52,707 nucleotides of DNA from Mucilaginibacter myungsuensis (GCF_015222005.1 NZ_JADFFL010000014.1:1-52707); one strand, 5' to 3'. Numbered from the stretch's first letter, positions 24,647-34,516 are shown. Notes: generated by a model not told the origin, from the sequence alone. A program made the numbers and translations.

Positions 24647-27129
24647 TTTATCGGGTTCACTATAGCAGCCTTCATGGCCTGGTAACTCACCGTCAATAAG
24701 GCGATCAGCATGATACCCAGACCTGATATCGCAAAGATCAGCCAACCGGCATCTATCCGGTAAGCAAAATCCTGCAACCATTTTGATGCGCCCCAGTAAG
24801 CTATTGGAAAGGCGACCAGCAATGCCACTAAGATCAGCTTTAAAAAATCTACCGACAGCATGGCCGTAATGCCTGCAACCGACGCACCAAACACTTTACG
24901 GATACCGATCTCTTTAGTACGCTGAGCGGCAGCAAAAGCACTCAAAGCAAATATGCCCATCAAAGCGATCACTATAGATACCGACGACAGCATGATGGTG
25001 ATCTTACCAAAACGTTCGTATTTATCTAACAGTTTAGCAAACTCCTGATCAAGCCACGAGTAGCGCAGCGGATAATTAGGTTCGATGGTCTTCCAATAGC
25101 TTTCGATAGCAGCTGCGGTATTAGCGGCGTTTCGTCCGTCTATCTTTACCAAAATAGCCTGGTAATTCCCGAACATGCCTTTTTCAACAGCAACCGCGTA
25201 ACTCTCCGGACCGATCTTAGCGTTATAACCTGCAATATGGTTATCGTTAACAACACCTATCACATTGTAGTCCCTATTCATCACCGTGAATTTTTGTCCG
25301 ATAGGGTCTTTGTAGCCCATCAGTTTGGCGGCGGTCTGGTTGATAACAATAGCACTCACTGTGTCGGTCACCCTGCTTGCGTCAAAGTCGCGGCCCGATA
25401 GCATTTTCATACCCAGCACTTTAAAATAGTCGAAGTGGATGTAACTGAACCCCATGCCGATGGTGCGGTTATTGGAGGTAGCCTCGGCACCCTGAACATT
25501 AGATGGTGTGCCCGGATAAATGTCCGTTACCGATGTTGCCTTAACGCCCGGGATCTGCATCAATTGGCTTTTAATAAGATCTATCTTTTGCCCAGGCTTG
25601 TAAGCATCCGTTAAAGCGTAATCATGCGGGTGCAATACCATTATTTGTTGTGTATTAAACCCGGGATCTTTAGTATTCATGTAGTTCAGCTGCTTGTAAA
25701 CAACCACCATGCCGATGACGAAACAAGCCGATATCCCGAACTGCAACACCACCAAACTATTGCGCAACAGTCTTCCTTTAACATTCTTGGTGATCTCGCC
25801 TTTCAGCACCTTCACAGGGCGGAAAGAGGACAGCACAAATGCCGGATAAGCACCCGATATCATGGTGACCACCAACAATATGCCGAACAGTTGCGCCGCG
25901 AACAACAAGTTGCGCATAGGCAGCAACCTATCGATAAACGATAACTGCATCGAAAAACTTGAATTGATCAGGAAGATGACCAATCGCGAAAGCAACAAGG
26001 CAATGAGCATGGCCACCAAACATTGTATAAAAGCTTCGGCCAAAAACTGCATGGTCAGTTGGCGGCGGCCTGCTCCCATTACCTTACGCATGCCGGCCTC
26101 TTTGGCGCGTTTGCCGGCACGGGCGATGCTTAGATTGGTGTAGTTGATACAAGCCAGCAACAGAACCATCACCGCAGCGATAGCAAAAAATGTTACCGGT
26201 GTGCCGTTGCCTGTCTTAGTATTCAATAATGGATGATTTTCGGGCGAGTCGCTGTAAGAACCTGCTCGCGGGTCCAGGTGGATACCTTGTACAGCTTCAA
26301 AATAAACTTCTTCGATAGATCGTCCGCCGTTCTTTTTTAACCACTCGCTGGGGTTGCTGCCCGGCGCTGCCAATTTGGGATCATTAGGAGCAGCCATACC
26401 GTAATTATAGGCGGCGGTCTCGCTTACCAAAATATTCTTGGCCCGCTGACTTAAAGCTGCTGTCGATGTGCCCGGCTTAAGCAAAGCATAAGTAAAGAAT
26501 ACACCTGCGTTCCAGTTGGCCGATGACCTTGAATTGGACATACAAACGTTAAACTCCAGGTGCGATGGCCCGGTCGGTTCAAAAACACCGGTTATGGAGT
26601 AAACGTTTCCGGCGTTGTAGGTTAAAGTTTTGCCTACAGGATCAACATCACCAAACAGTTTGTGGCTGGTCTCTAAATTAATGATCACCTTATCCGGCCC
26701 GACCAATGCTGATGTGGCACTGCCATACACCATTTTGTAGGGGAATACGGTCAGCAACGCGCTATCTGCCGATATCACTTTATTGGTATATATCTGTTTA
26801 TCATTAGCGCTGATCAAGCCTTCGTGCTGATCACGTATGCGTACGATCGCCTCTATCTCGGGGCAATTGGCCATCAACTTAGGCGCCAATGGTGGTGGTG
26901 ACCACATAGTGCGCTCGGCTTTATCCGCCCCCCAGGATTGGGCTACATCAATACGGTAAACCCTTTCCAGTTGCTTATGCCATTTATCAAAGCCGGTCTC
27001 GTAATTAACGTAAACCAGCGCTACAATAAATGCAGCAAGGCCAAAAGCCAATCCGGCAATATTAAGGATGGTATAGCCGCTGTTGCGTTGTACATTACGC
27101 CAGGCAATGGTGAAGTAATTTTTAAGCAT
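24628..27129 (-). CDS. MacB/FtsX-type ABC transporter permease
   Basis: 833 residues with the eight-helix, two-module layout of Bacteroidota FtsX permeases: N-terminal helix (YTILNIAGLAFGLAAFIVALVYV), a periplasmic MacB-type core domain, an FtsX block with three helices (VTFFAIAAVMVLLLACINYTNLSIARAGKRAKEAGMRKVMGAGR), a second periplasmic domain and a second FtsX block (FAAAQRTKEIGIRKVFGASVAGI). It ends with the family's NPIKSLRTE. The protein lacks an ATPase domain and needs a separate ABC subunit, none of which is near. Such permeases transmit mechanical signals or extrude peptides and lipoproteins; the specific role is unknown. The ATG start is at 27129. Confidence 0.9.
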   Translation of the reverse strand: MLKNYFTIAWRNVQRNSGYTILNIAGLAFGLAAFIVALVYVNYETGFDKWHKQLERVYRIDVAQSWGADKAERTMWSPPPLAPKLMANCPEIEAIVRIRDQHEGLISANDKQIYTNKVISADSALLTVFPYKMVYGSATSALVGPDKVIINLETSHKLFGDVDPVGKTLTYNAGNVYSITGVFEPTGPSHLEFNVCMSNSRSSANWNAGVFFTYALLKPGTSTAALSQRAKNILVSETAAYNYGMAAPNDPKLAAPGSNPSEWLKKNGGRSIEEVYFEAVQGIHLDPRAGSYSDSPENHPLLNTKTGNGTPVTFFAIAAVMVLLLACINYTNLSIARAGKRAKEAGMRKVMGAGRRQLTMQFLAEAFIQCLVAMLIALLLSRLVIFLINSSFSMQLSFIDRLLPMRNLLFAAQLFGILLVVTMISGAYPAFVLSSFRPVKVLKGEITKNVKGRLLRNSLVVLQFGISACFVIGMVVVYKQLNYMNTKDPGFNTQQIMVLHPHDYALTDAYKPGQKIDLIKSQLMQIPGVKATSVTDIYPGTPSNVQGAEATSNNRTIGMGFSYIHFDYFKVLGMKMLSGRDFDASRVTDTVSAIVINQTAAKLMGYKDPIGQKFTVMNRDYNVIGVVNDNHIAGYNAKIGPESYAVAVEKGMFGNYQAILVKIDGRNAANTAAAIESYWKTIEPNYPLRYSWLDQEFAKLLDKYERFGKITIMLSSVSIVIALMGIFALSAFAAAQRTKEIGIRKVFGASVAGITAMLSVDFLKLILVALLVAFPIAYWGASKWLQDFAYRIDAGWLIFAISGLGIMLIALLTVSYQAMKAAIVNPIKSLRTE

Positions 27130-27311
27130 GATAAGCAGTTAAAGTTGATGTGATCACTAACAGGTATGATATAAAAAGGATGCCATCGATATATAAATTT
27201 GATATACAACAAGTTATACAAAATTCAATCAAACTATCTGTTCGGTTTTGATACAGGCCATGTTCGGTATCGCCCTGCACTAACATCCCGCATAAAAGCT
27301 ATCTTACCGTT

Positions 27312-27914
27312 ATGAAAAAGCACCTGCTGTTGGTCATCCTTTTCTTTGTCGGCCTTGGTATATCAGCCATCAACCCTCACGACTATTTTACCTAGTTCCT
27401 GGAGGTATTCCCGGCTGTATTGGGCTTTGTTGCCTTGATATTTACCTACAAACGTTTTCAGTTCACCTATTTTACTTACGTGATGATATTACTACATTGT
27501 TACGTGTTGTTCATTGGTGGGCACTACACGTACGCCGAGGTGCCGGCCTTCGACTGGATCAGGGATACTTTTCATCAGTCGCGCAATAATTATGATAAGG
27601 TGGGCCATTTTTTTCAGGGCTTTGTACCGGCACTCATCATACGCGAGTTATTGGTCCGTTTGCAGGTCGTCAGCAAAAGGAACTGGCTTGCTTTCCTCAC
27701 GGTTTGCGTGTGCTGTACCATCAGTGTGTTTTACGAGTTTCTGGAGTGGGGAGTATCGGTAGCGTCAGGTTCATCCGGCGATTCTTTTTTAGGCACCCAA
27801 GGTTACGTTTGGGACACACAGTCGGATATGCTGATGGCGACTATCGGGGCTGCGTTCATGGTGATATTTTTAGCCAGCTATCAAGACGAACAGATAAAAA
27901 AAGATCATAGTTAA
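27312..27914 (+). pseudogene. YjdF/DUF2238 membrane protein interrupted by an in-frame TAG
   Basis: From the ATG at 27312 the frame reads MKKHLLLVILFFVGLGIS and on to NPHDYFT, then meets TAG (27393-27395), then continues in the same frame FLEVFPAVLGFVALIFTYKRF for another 172 codons to 27914. In relatives that I remember, a tryptophan stands between the DYFT-like and FLEV-like segments, so this is most simply a TGG to TAG change. The downstream part has all the family marks (GGHYTYAEVPAF, YDKVGHFFQGFVPALIIREL, YEFLEWGVS, QGYVWDTQSDMLMATIGA). It could be a recent pseudogene, a sequencing error or a suppressed amber; an internal restart is possible but would lose the first helix. Confidence 0.7.
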
Positions 27915-27963
27915 ACCATCTACGCCGCATAAAGTCTGAAAAATCGAAACCAATATCATACAT

Positions 27964-28362
27964 ATGAAAGCACTTAAATACCTTACTATCATAGGGATCC
28001 TTATTTCAAGCGTCGCCATTAACACAGCCTCAGCGCAAGATAAAGACGCCAAGGCCATGATGAAAGAAAGTACACCCGAGCAACGCGCAAAACTACAGAC
28101 GGGCATGATGAAGACCAAACTGCGATTGGATAGCGCCACGGTTACCAAGGTGCAGGCTATCAACCTTAAGTACGCTCAAAAGTTAGATCCGGTAATGAAG
28201 GGCGACGGTCGTAAATTAAAAATGATACGCGAGGCAATGTCGATCCAGAAAGAAAAAGACGCCGAGCTAAAAACGGCATTAAGTAAAGATCAATATCAAG
28301 CCTACGAGAAAATGAAGGACGATATGCGCGACAAGATAAAAGAATTCCGCTCACAGAATTAA
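27964..28362 (+). CDS. Small secreted helical protein, unknown function
   Basis: 132 residues: a signal peptide (YLTIIGILISSVAINTASAQ) then a highly charged, almost wholly helical protein (KAMMKESTPEQRAKLQTGMMKTKLRLDS, KEKDAELKTALSKDQYQAYEKMKDDMRDKIKEF). The pattern resembles Spy/CpxP-like or DUF4890-type periplasmic proteins with a run of short helices, but no family is certain. Its TAA overlaps an ATG at 28362 (TAATG), so it may be coupled to the following hydrolase gene. Confidence 0.75.
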   Translation: MKALKYLTIIGILISSVAINTASAQDKDAKAMMKESTPEQRAKLQTGMMKTKLRLDSATVTKVQAINLKYAQKLDPVMKGDGRKLKMIREAMSIQKEKDAELKTALSKDQYQAYEKMKDDMRDKIKEFRSQN

Positions 28363-28388
28363 TGAACTGCCTATTTGACCATTCAAAT

Positions 28389-29456
28389 ATGAAAAACCTG
28401 ATCTTTACCATTGCTATTTCAATTGCAGGATGCCTTTCGGCATCGGCACAAAACTTCTCTAAAGTTGATGCCTGGCTAGACAAAAACGCAGCTGAAATGG
28501 GCGGCAGGCTGATGCTGGTGATTGCCCAAGACGGTAAGATCGTTCATCAATACAGCGTACACGAAATGGACGCGCGGCAAAAGATGGCCGCCAAACTTAT
28601 TGCCCGCCGTGCTAACCGCGGGGCCGGTACCGAAGAATACACACTATCAACGCGTCAACCCATAGCCAGTTGCAGCAAATGGTTAAGTGCCGCGCTGACG
28701 ATGACCTTTGTTGACGAAGGCAAACTTAAGCTTACCGATACTGTCGGCAAATTCATCCCCGCCTTATCAAAAAGCGGCAAGGGCAAGATCACGATCAGTC
28801 AATGCCTGTCGCACATGACAGGTGTTGATGCACCATCGTTGAAGGAGTCACTGGAAGAAAAACGTAACAACACATCGATGGATGATGCTATGGACGACAT
28901 AGCCAAAATGCCTATGGAAGGCGAACCGGGTAAAGTGTTCCATTACAGCAATGTTGGTTTACAGATAGCAGGCGCTGTGATCGAAAAAATAACGGGAAAA
29001 ACTTTTCAGGAATTATTTGCCGAGCGCATAACCAAACCATTGCAGATGAAAGGCACGGATTGGGGCAGCGCAAAGGTGGCGCTACCAGCCGGCGGGGCAT
29101 TAAGTACACCGCAGGATTACAGTAATTTCCTCACCATGATCTTGAACAAAGGCACGTTCAACGGCAAGCGTATTTTAAACGAGGCCAGCGTTGCCCAAAT
29201 GCAGGTGAACCGCGTTACGCCGGATGTAAAGGTGGCCTACTCCCCTGCCGAAGCAGGCGGACTAGGTTATGGCTTTGGCGAATGGATGATGGGTGGCGGA
29301 ACAGTAAGTAGCCCGGGCCTGTTCGGCAGTTTTCCGTGGGTGAATAATGACAAGAATTATTCGGGCTTTCTGATGGCATTCTATATCAATAGTAAAGGCC
29401 GCGGTGAGCGCTACCGAGAGTTGAAGCAGCTGGTTGATGAGGCTTTGGCTAAGTGA
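28389..29456 (+). CDS. Serine beta-lactamase-like hydrolase (class C / penicillin-binding protein type)
   Basis: 355 residues from the ATG at 28389, which gives a proper signal peptide (MKNLIFTIAISIAGCLSASAQ). A frame opening nine codons earlier at 28362 shares a base with the upstream stop, so either start could be used. The active-site SxxK motif is at S94-C-S-K97 (PIASCSKW) and the second motif is Y-S-N in HYSNVGLQIAG. The remainder follows the serine-hydrolase fold, with PAGGALSTPQDYSNFLTMIL near the end of the domain. Such proteins may act as esterases or D-aminopeptidases on cell-wall peptides as well as beta-lactamases. It is separated from the minus-strand Sus locus by about 360 bases. 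Confidence 0.85.
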   Translation: MKNLIFTIAISIAGCLSASAQNFSKVDAWLDKNAAEMGGRLMLVIAQDGKIVHQYSVHEMDARQKMAAKLIARRANRGAGTEEYTLSTRQPIASCSKWLSAALTMTFVDEGKLKLTDTVGKFIPALSKSGKGKITISQCLSHMTGVDAPSLKESLEEKRNNTSMDDAMDDIAKMPMEGEPGKVFHYSNVGLQIAGAVIEKITGKTFQELFAERITKPLQMKGTDWGSAKVALPAGGALSTPQDYSNFLTMILNKGTFNGKRILNEASVAQMQVNRVTPDVKVAYSPAEAGGLGYGFGEWMMGGGTVSSPGLFGSFPWVNNDKNYSGFLMAFYINSKGRGERYRELKQLVDEALAK

Positions 29457-29818
29457 GAATATTTGTCTTGTTACAAATAAAAACTAATGGTTAATTTATT
29501 ACATTTCATATTAGTTAGACCTGCACTATTACTTTGCCAGGCAATACACAAAGAATGATCTCATACAGCGAACTGCAATAGCGCGTTCCGAACGCCAAAT
29601 TCATCTACCATCTTCCTGTTGTTCTCATTGAAAAACTGTGAACGATATCCCTTCAAAGATATGACTGCATTCCCAAAACTGCGCTATCACACAACCTGAT
29701 CACCCACCAAATCTATAAAAAAACCATCTGTGTACAAGTGCCATCCCGGGAAATATAGTAAACAAAAAACCCCGGTCGGTACATCGGCCGGGGTTTGATA
29801 TGCTTACAGCAGTTAATA
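29457..29818. other. 362-base intergenic region before the Sus locus end
   Basis: No complete gene was seen. The minus strand holds a 39-codon open stretch (29561-29680, containing SLKGYRSQFFNENNRKMV) that begins right after a stop and has no start codon at its beginning; it may be a remnant of an unknown protein. The end of the region carries the Sus-locus terminator. Confidence 0.5.
29765..29797 (-). terminator. Terminator of the Sus-type operon
   Basis: The arms aaaccccgg and ccggggttt are extended inward by tcgg-type pairs with one G-T, followed on the minus strand by a T-run (tttttt). It lies about 25 bases after the last gene of the 19-kb minus-strand locus. Confidence 0.8.
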
Positions 29819-30970
29819 CTATCTGTACAAGGCAAACTCTGATAACTGAATTGCATCGTTACCAAATGCCCCACCAGGGAATCTTAAACGATACATGGTA
29901 ACTGCTTGCTGATTCTGAACAGGTATAGGATAATACCATTTACGGAAATAACGACCAGGACTTGATGATGTGCCTTCGGCGGTGATACCAGCATCTCTGG
30001 CTTTAGAATAGAATCCAGCGCCGTTATTTTGGTAATCTAATTGTACCCAAGTTATACCATCGTTAGACCCGTCCAAATACCATTCCCTCGGGTCGCGAGA
30101 GTCTCCGGAATCGTTAGCATTTGCTATCATGTAAAGGTTGACTTTTACCGGAGCGTCGTAAATAATGGTAAACTCCCATTTGTTGATCGAAGTACCTCTA
30201 CTATAAACACCAAACTTGGAACCCACGTTGTTATCAAGTAACTTGCTTGAACCCTCGCCGCTTGTAGCGCCGCTGGCGTGCTCGTAAAAAGTTTTATACT
30301 CTTTACGCTTAGGTGTGATATCTTCTGCGATACCCTCGGTTGTTACACCACGTGTAATAGTTGTAACCGAGCCCTTTGTAGTGGTAAGGGTGATAGTTAT
30401 AGTATTAAAGGTACCGGCAAAATACTTTCTTGTCGGCGCACTTGTACCATCAGTATAAGTAAAAGTTTCACTTTTAGCACCAACCTGTGTGCCACCCGGT
30501 GGTGTGTAAGCTACGTCGTCAAACTTCCAAACCATTGTTTTTACAGGTGCGTTAACCTTAATGTCAAATTTAAGCGTCGCCTCGCTATTAACAAACGAAG
30601 TGCGGGTGCTGGTTACTTTTATGATCGAATCCGGAACAATGTTAAGATCCACAAGCTTCCTGGTAGTAGCATTAGTATTGCTGAATGCCTTAAGATCGAC
30701 GGTGTATTTACCCGTCCTTAAATAAGTATGCGTTGGGTCTGTAACAGTTTTTAATGTATCATCACCAAAACGCCACTCTAACTTAGTGAAGTTAGTAGAT
30801 TTGTTTTTGAACGTGAACGAAAAATAATCTGCAGGATCACGTGTGATATCGTAATCTGTTATCGGATTATTAACAACCGGATCCACATATGGGGTGTCGA
30901 CCTGTTTCTTACAAGATACCGCAGTACCTAATAAGAACAGTAGAGCCATTGGTTTTAGTAGTCTTCTCAT
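29819..30970 (-). CDS. PKD and F5/8-type C domain lipoprotein
   Basis: 383 residues from the ATG at 30970; an in-frame TTG five codons upstream is not preferred. It starts with a lipoprotein signal ending GTAVSC-KK. A PKD domain follows (FTFKNKSTNFTKLEWRFGDD, the WRFGD motif typical of this fold, then HTYLRTGKYTVDLKAF). A linker leads to a discoidin-like C-terminal domain (KWEFTIIYDAPVKVNLYMIANANDSGDSRDPREWYLDGSNDG and further), which should bind a carbohydrate or similar ligand. It is the last gene of the locus. The two folds suggest a surface-exposed glycan-binding protein; no catalytic residues are apparent. Confidence 0.8.
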   Translation of the reverse strand: MRRLLKPMALLFLLGTAVSCKKQVDTPYVDPVVNNPITDYDITRDPADYFSFTFKNKSTNFTKLEWRFGDDTLKTVTDPTHTYLRTGKYTVDLKAFSNTNATTRKLVDLNIVPDSIIKVTSTRTSFVNSEATLKFDIKVNAPVKTMVWKFDDVAYTPPGGTQVGAKSETFTYTDGTSAPTRKYFAGTFNTITITLTTTKGSVTTITRGVTTEGIAEDITPKRKEYKTFYEHASGATSGEGSSKLLDNNVGSKFGVYSRGTSINKWEFTIIYDAPVKVNLYMIANANDSGDSRDPREWYLDGSNDGITWVQLDYQNNGAGFYSKARDAGITAEGTSSSPGRYFRKWYYPIPVQNQQAVTMYRLRFPGGAFGNDAIQLSEFALYR

Positions 30971-31007
30971 AACTAAGTTTATCAATTGGGGTTACTCTAT
31001 AATGTTA

Positions 31008-32522
31008 TTAGCTTTTACGTGTAAAGATGAATCCTCTAAAGTCAGGATCACCACCTGTAAAGGCCATCTTAATAATATGTCTTCCGGCAGGAAGATTAAC
31101 CGTACTTAAATGTGGCTGTTGGTTGCCATGCGCACCAGTATTAAAATTTGCGCCGGTAGTTCCTGTAGTACCAGGATTTACTGTAATAAATGTCTGCACA
31201 AGCGGAATATTGTCAATAGATACGACATAACGTCCATTAGCGTTACTTGCACCCAATAGGGCATTCATCTCGTATCGACCAGCTTGCTCAATATTCACGC
31301 TGTAGGTAAGGTACTCACTACCACCGCCTGTCCAACCAACTACTGTACGAGGAGAATACTCACCCGGAACGTCAACGTAATCAGGAGCTCTCCAGCCACC
31401 GTCACCATCTTTAGTATTGTTGTCGCTATAAGCTACACCTTGTCCGCCAAAGTCATAATAAGCAGCGTAGATCGGATCAGATACTGCACCTATAGCGCCT
31501 TTGATCAGGAACGGAACGCCATAGTATGGCCTAAAGAAGTTATTATCGATAGTAACATAAATGGTACTTACCCTTGTAGTAGTTACCAAGAATTTGCTTG
31601 GGTTAGTTAATCTGAAAGCCAATGTTGGCATTTTAAGCGTAGGTGCACCCGAAGCCGGCTGCGTACCCAACAATGTACTGATCCTTAAGTTAAAGGTTAA
31701 GTAAGCGATATTGGAAGTTGAGTTAAAGTTCACTTTAACCAAATTACCGGTCAAACCGCTAACTCTTGAGTCAGGATACAATTGCGAATTAGCCAATAAA
31801 CCTGAGTTAATGTACTTGGTAACACTATCCGGAGATGAAACCGCGTCAACGGTCATATCAGCAGCTTCGCCTTGCAATGCTACAGGGACGTTCACGGTGA
31901 TGAACTCCGAACCTCTAACGTAGTTAGCAGTGCTTGCAGTAACATCAAACACCTTTGAGGCACCAACGAAGGCAACTTCGTGAATAGCAGCAGGATCAAT
32001 GATCTCTCCGGTATTTATAGTAACCACGATCGAACCTTTTGCTGCAGCAATAGAATTGCCTTTATCAGGAGCGCTTGTTTTTACACCTAACGCCAATGTT
32101 TTACCAAAATTCTGCTCCAGGAATGAACGGCTTACAAGTACGTTAAACGTATGGCTTGTTACTCCTATCGGAACGTTAATTGTATTAGGAACAGTTACGT
32201 TATTAACTGATAATGGAACTGTGGTAGGAGGCAATACACCATCAGCGATCATCTTATTGACAGTATCGACAAAAGCCGCTTTTAAAGTGAATGCCCTTGA
32301 TGTTGAACCAGAGAACTTAAGCGTTACAGGGATAATAGCCTCTGAACCGTTAAGCGTGTAGCTACTACCTTTTTTTATTTCTAATTTGGGATCCATCGAG
32401 ATGCTTACAGGAGGATAACCCTCTTTAGACATTACATCCGCAAGTTTCTCCTGCTTACATGATGAAGCAAGAAGCACAGCAGCTACCAAACCAACTTGCA
32501 AGCGAGTAAATATTTTTTTCAT
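31008..32522 (-). CDS. DUF1735 and CBM6-type surface lipoprotein
   Basis: 504 residues with a lipoprotein signal (GLVAAVLLASSC-K). Residues about 30-340 match the pattern of DUF1735-containing proteins, with two immunoglobulin-like halves each carrying a VPI..GVTSHTFNV or VNVPVALQG type strand. Residues about 365-504 look like a family 6 carbohydrate-binding domain (YYDFGGQGVAYSDNNTKDGDGGWRAPDYVDV; GGSEYLTYSVNIEQAGRYEMNALLG; HIIKMAFTGGDPDFRGFIF). It probably binds glycan at the cell surface and delivers it to the SusC/D complexes. The 77 bases between it and the phosphatase-like gene contain a hairpin. Confidence 0.8.
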   Translation of the reverse strand: MKKIFTRLQVGLVAAVLLASSCKQEKLADVMSKEGYPPVSISMDPKLEIKKGSSYTLNGSEAIIPVTLKFSGSTSRAFTLKAAFVDTVNKMIADGVLPPTTVPLSVNNVTVPNTINVPIGVTSHTFNVLVSRSFLEQNFGKTLALGVKTSAPDKGNSIAAAKGSIVVTINTGEIIDPAAIHEVAFVGASKVFDVTASTANYVRGSEFITVNVPVALQGEAADMTVDAVSSPDSVTKYINSGLLANSQLYPDSRVSGLTGNLVKVNFNSTSNIAYLTFNLRISTLLGTQPASGAPTLKMPTLAFRLTNPSKFLVTTTRVSTIYVTIDNNFFRPYYGVPFLIKGAIGAVSDPIYAAYYDFGGQGVAYSDNNTKDGDGGWRAPDYVDVPGEYSPRTVVGWTGGGSEYLTYSVNIEQAGRYEMNALLGASNANGRYVVSIDNIPLVQTFITVNPGTTGTTGANFNTGAHGNQQPHLSTVNLPAGRHIIKMAFTGGDPDFRGFIFTRKS

Positions 32523-32558
32523 TTTAATTCTTGAGGTTTATATATACTATACGGGAGT

Positions 32559-32593
32559 AAATATGGGACGGTTTACTACGCCGCCCCATATTT
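32559..32593 (-). other. Intra-operon hairpin
   Basis: The stem aaatatggg / cccatattt (9 bases), with three more pairs (cgg / ccg) inside a mismatch, lies 6 bases after the stop of the phosphatase-like gene. There is no T-run on the minus strand, so it is more likely an mRNA processing or stability element than a full terminator. Confidence 0.45.
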
Positions 32594-32599
32594 AACATT

Positions 32600-34456
32600 T
32601 TAGTTAGCGATCCAAACTTTACCGGTCAGGCCCCAAGAAGCTTGACGAGCTAAGTTCAACCAGCTTAATATCTGTACCGGAATATCGGTATTTTTAGGCA
32701 CTTGCAAGGCAAAGTTAACAGAAGGAGGAGAACACATCAGGTCATTAGAGAATGACTCCCATGTGTAACCACCGGCAAGGGTCATATCCATACCGCCGCC
32801 AAAGCCGCCGGTTACGTCCCTAAGCCTGTTACCTGAACCTTCATTACATGGCCAGTAACCTAATAATTGGCTGTAATAAGGGTGGCTGGCATCAATAGTT
32901 TGATCGCAAGCGAATTGTGTAACAACAGCATCAGGTAATGCAACGTTAAATATCTTCAATTCTTTGATCTCCACGTCGATCTTACCTAACGAGCCATTGA
33001 TCTCGCCCGGGGTGTAACCCATACGTAAAGCAGATTTATTATCAAAATTAGGTAAGCCAGGCATTGCATACTCTACCCTTGAAGGGTTAGCGATGCTACC
33101 ATTATAATTAGTAAATGCCATAACACCGTCTGTATACAAGCGCAGGTATTTTCTATTATCAGCTTTTACCTCTACAACAGCGGTAAGATCGTGCCAGGTA
33201 TCGCCAGAAAACTCTAAACCGGCCGGCTCTTTACCATTGAACTCGATCTGAGTAGTGTTACCGCCATACAAGAATCTCCATCTATTCTGAAACAAGCAAA
33301 AATCCCAGCCTGCACCAGCCTCAGCCCTGTCACCCCATCCTGTAAAAGGAGTACCAGGTGTACCTTGTGCGCCGCGTTTTCCTAAGAAACCAGACCACTC
33401 GTAGAAATATTCGCCACGAGATACGTTACTTGGGTTACGGTGTTTTTTAACCTTTACAGATATAGTGAAACTACGTGTTGTGCCAAAGTTGAATATATCC
33501 GACTCATTGGCACCGTTAGTTGCACCCGGGATGGGCGCGGTGCTTGTTGTGGCTACAGCCTTTTGCGGATCGCCTAAAAAGCGTGGGGCTCTACCAGCGT
33601 AAATGTTACCCACAAATGGTTTAGCTACGAAAGTAGTTTTGAACGCCGGATTATAGATAATAGTGAACGTGTTGTTAGCCGCAACGCTAAATACGGTCTT
33701 ATCGTCCTGATTTGCAGGCAATGTATAAGCACCACCTTTATTAGATGCAATTATCACCATCCAGTTCTCATTATCATACGTCGGTCTTTTTTTCAGAGCA
33801 TCGAGTATCTCGCCAACCTGCGTATCAAATGTTGTGATAGCAGCGGCATAAGCAGGGAAAGAATTGTCGAAACCTGATGCAAGACCAGCCGTTTGAATAC
33901 CTTTGAACTCACCTACAATGATGCTTGCAGTATCGGCCTTCAAGAAATCGACCATACGGGTCTTAACTTCTGCGTCAGTAGCAAAGCTTTCTGATACATC
34001 GGTACCACCGGTCAATTTATCCTTGAACGATGCCGAAGATGAAAATGCCGCGATACGCATTTGGTTTCTGATCGATTTGATACGTTCGAATATCGAAGGG
34101 AAATCGTTAAGCCTGTTTCCGGCAAAATCTTCGCTAAGTACGTTATGTTTATCCTTAGACACACCGGTGATCATATCTGCCCAGGTGGTGGCATTGGTAC
34201 CGTTGCCGTCTGACAGGCCATTCCATGAATAGATAGCGTTAGGCAATAAAGATTTAATTACCGGGGTAGCTCCGTCCCTCACCGAAGTTCCACGGGCACC
34301 ATCTGCGATAATATAAAGCACTTTAGGGACTTTGTATGAGATGGTCGGATTAGGTGGCGAGTTAGGGACAACCTTATCAAAGCCACGGTTACAGGCTGTT
34401 GATAAAGCTATTGCAAAAACACATACACCAAGTAATTTGGCTTTGAAATTTTTCAT
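32600..34456 (-). CDS. Alkaline-phosphatase-fold lipoprotein with LamG-like and DUF4983 domains
   Basis: 618 residues, lipoprotein signal (VFAIALSTAC-N). Residues about 45-270 resemble the type I phosphodiesterase/alkaline phosphatase fold: VPKVLYIIADGARG supplies the first metal-binding aspartate and NATTWADMITGVSKDKHNV the nucleophile-like Thr. The later Asp-His ligands are not obvious (IIASNKGG where a D-H-G would be expected), so the enzyme may be inactive. Residues about 320-520 form a concanavalin-like sandwich, and the end (LLGYWPCNEGSGNRLRDVTG) is typical of DUF4983. It is probably a binding rather than a catalytic protein of the locus. Confidence 0.75.
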   Translation of the reverse strand: MKNFKAKLLGVCVFAIALSTACNRGFDKVVPNSPPNPTISYKVPKVLYIIADGARGTSVRDGATPVIKSLLPNAIYSWNGLSDGNGTNATTWADMITGVSKDKHNVLSEDFAGNRLNDFPSIFERIKSIRNQMRIAAFSSSASFKDKLTGGTDVSESFATDAEVKTRMVDFLKADTASIIVGEFKGIQTAGLASGFDNSFPAYAAAITTFDTQVGEILDALKKRPTYDNENWMVIIASNKGGAYTLPANQDDKTVFSVAANNTFTIIYNPAFKTTFVAKPFVGNIYAGRAPRFLGDPQKAVATTSTAPIPGATNGANESDIFNFGTTRSFTISVKVKKHRNPSNVSRGEYFYEWSGFLGKRGAQGTPGTPFTGWGDRAEAGAGWDFCLFQNRWRFLYGGNTTQIEFNGKEPAGLEFSGDTWHDLTAVVEVKADNRKYLRLYTDGVMAFTNYNGSIANPSRVEYAMPGLPNFDNKSALRMGYTPGEINGSLGKIDVEIKELKIFNVALPDAVVTQFACDQTIDASHPYYSQLLGYWPCNEGSGNRLRDVTGGFGGGMDMTLAGGYTWESFSNDLMCSPPSVNFALQVPKNTDIPVQILSWLNLARQASWGLTGKVWIAN

Positions 34457-34516
34457 GTTCTCTTATAGTTTTAATTGGTTCGTTTATTGATAATACGAAG
34501 TATTTTAAAATACCGT

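Noticed and set aside
29561..29680. 39-codon minus-strand open stretch in the gap after the beta-lactamase-like gene
   Set aside because: No start codon at its beginning, a stop directly before it and no family recognised; at most a remnant, so not listed as a gene.
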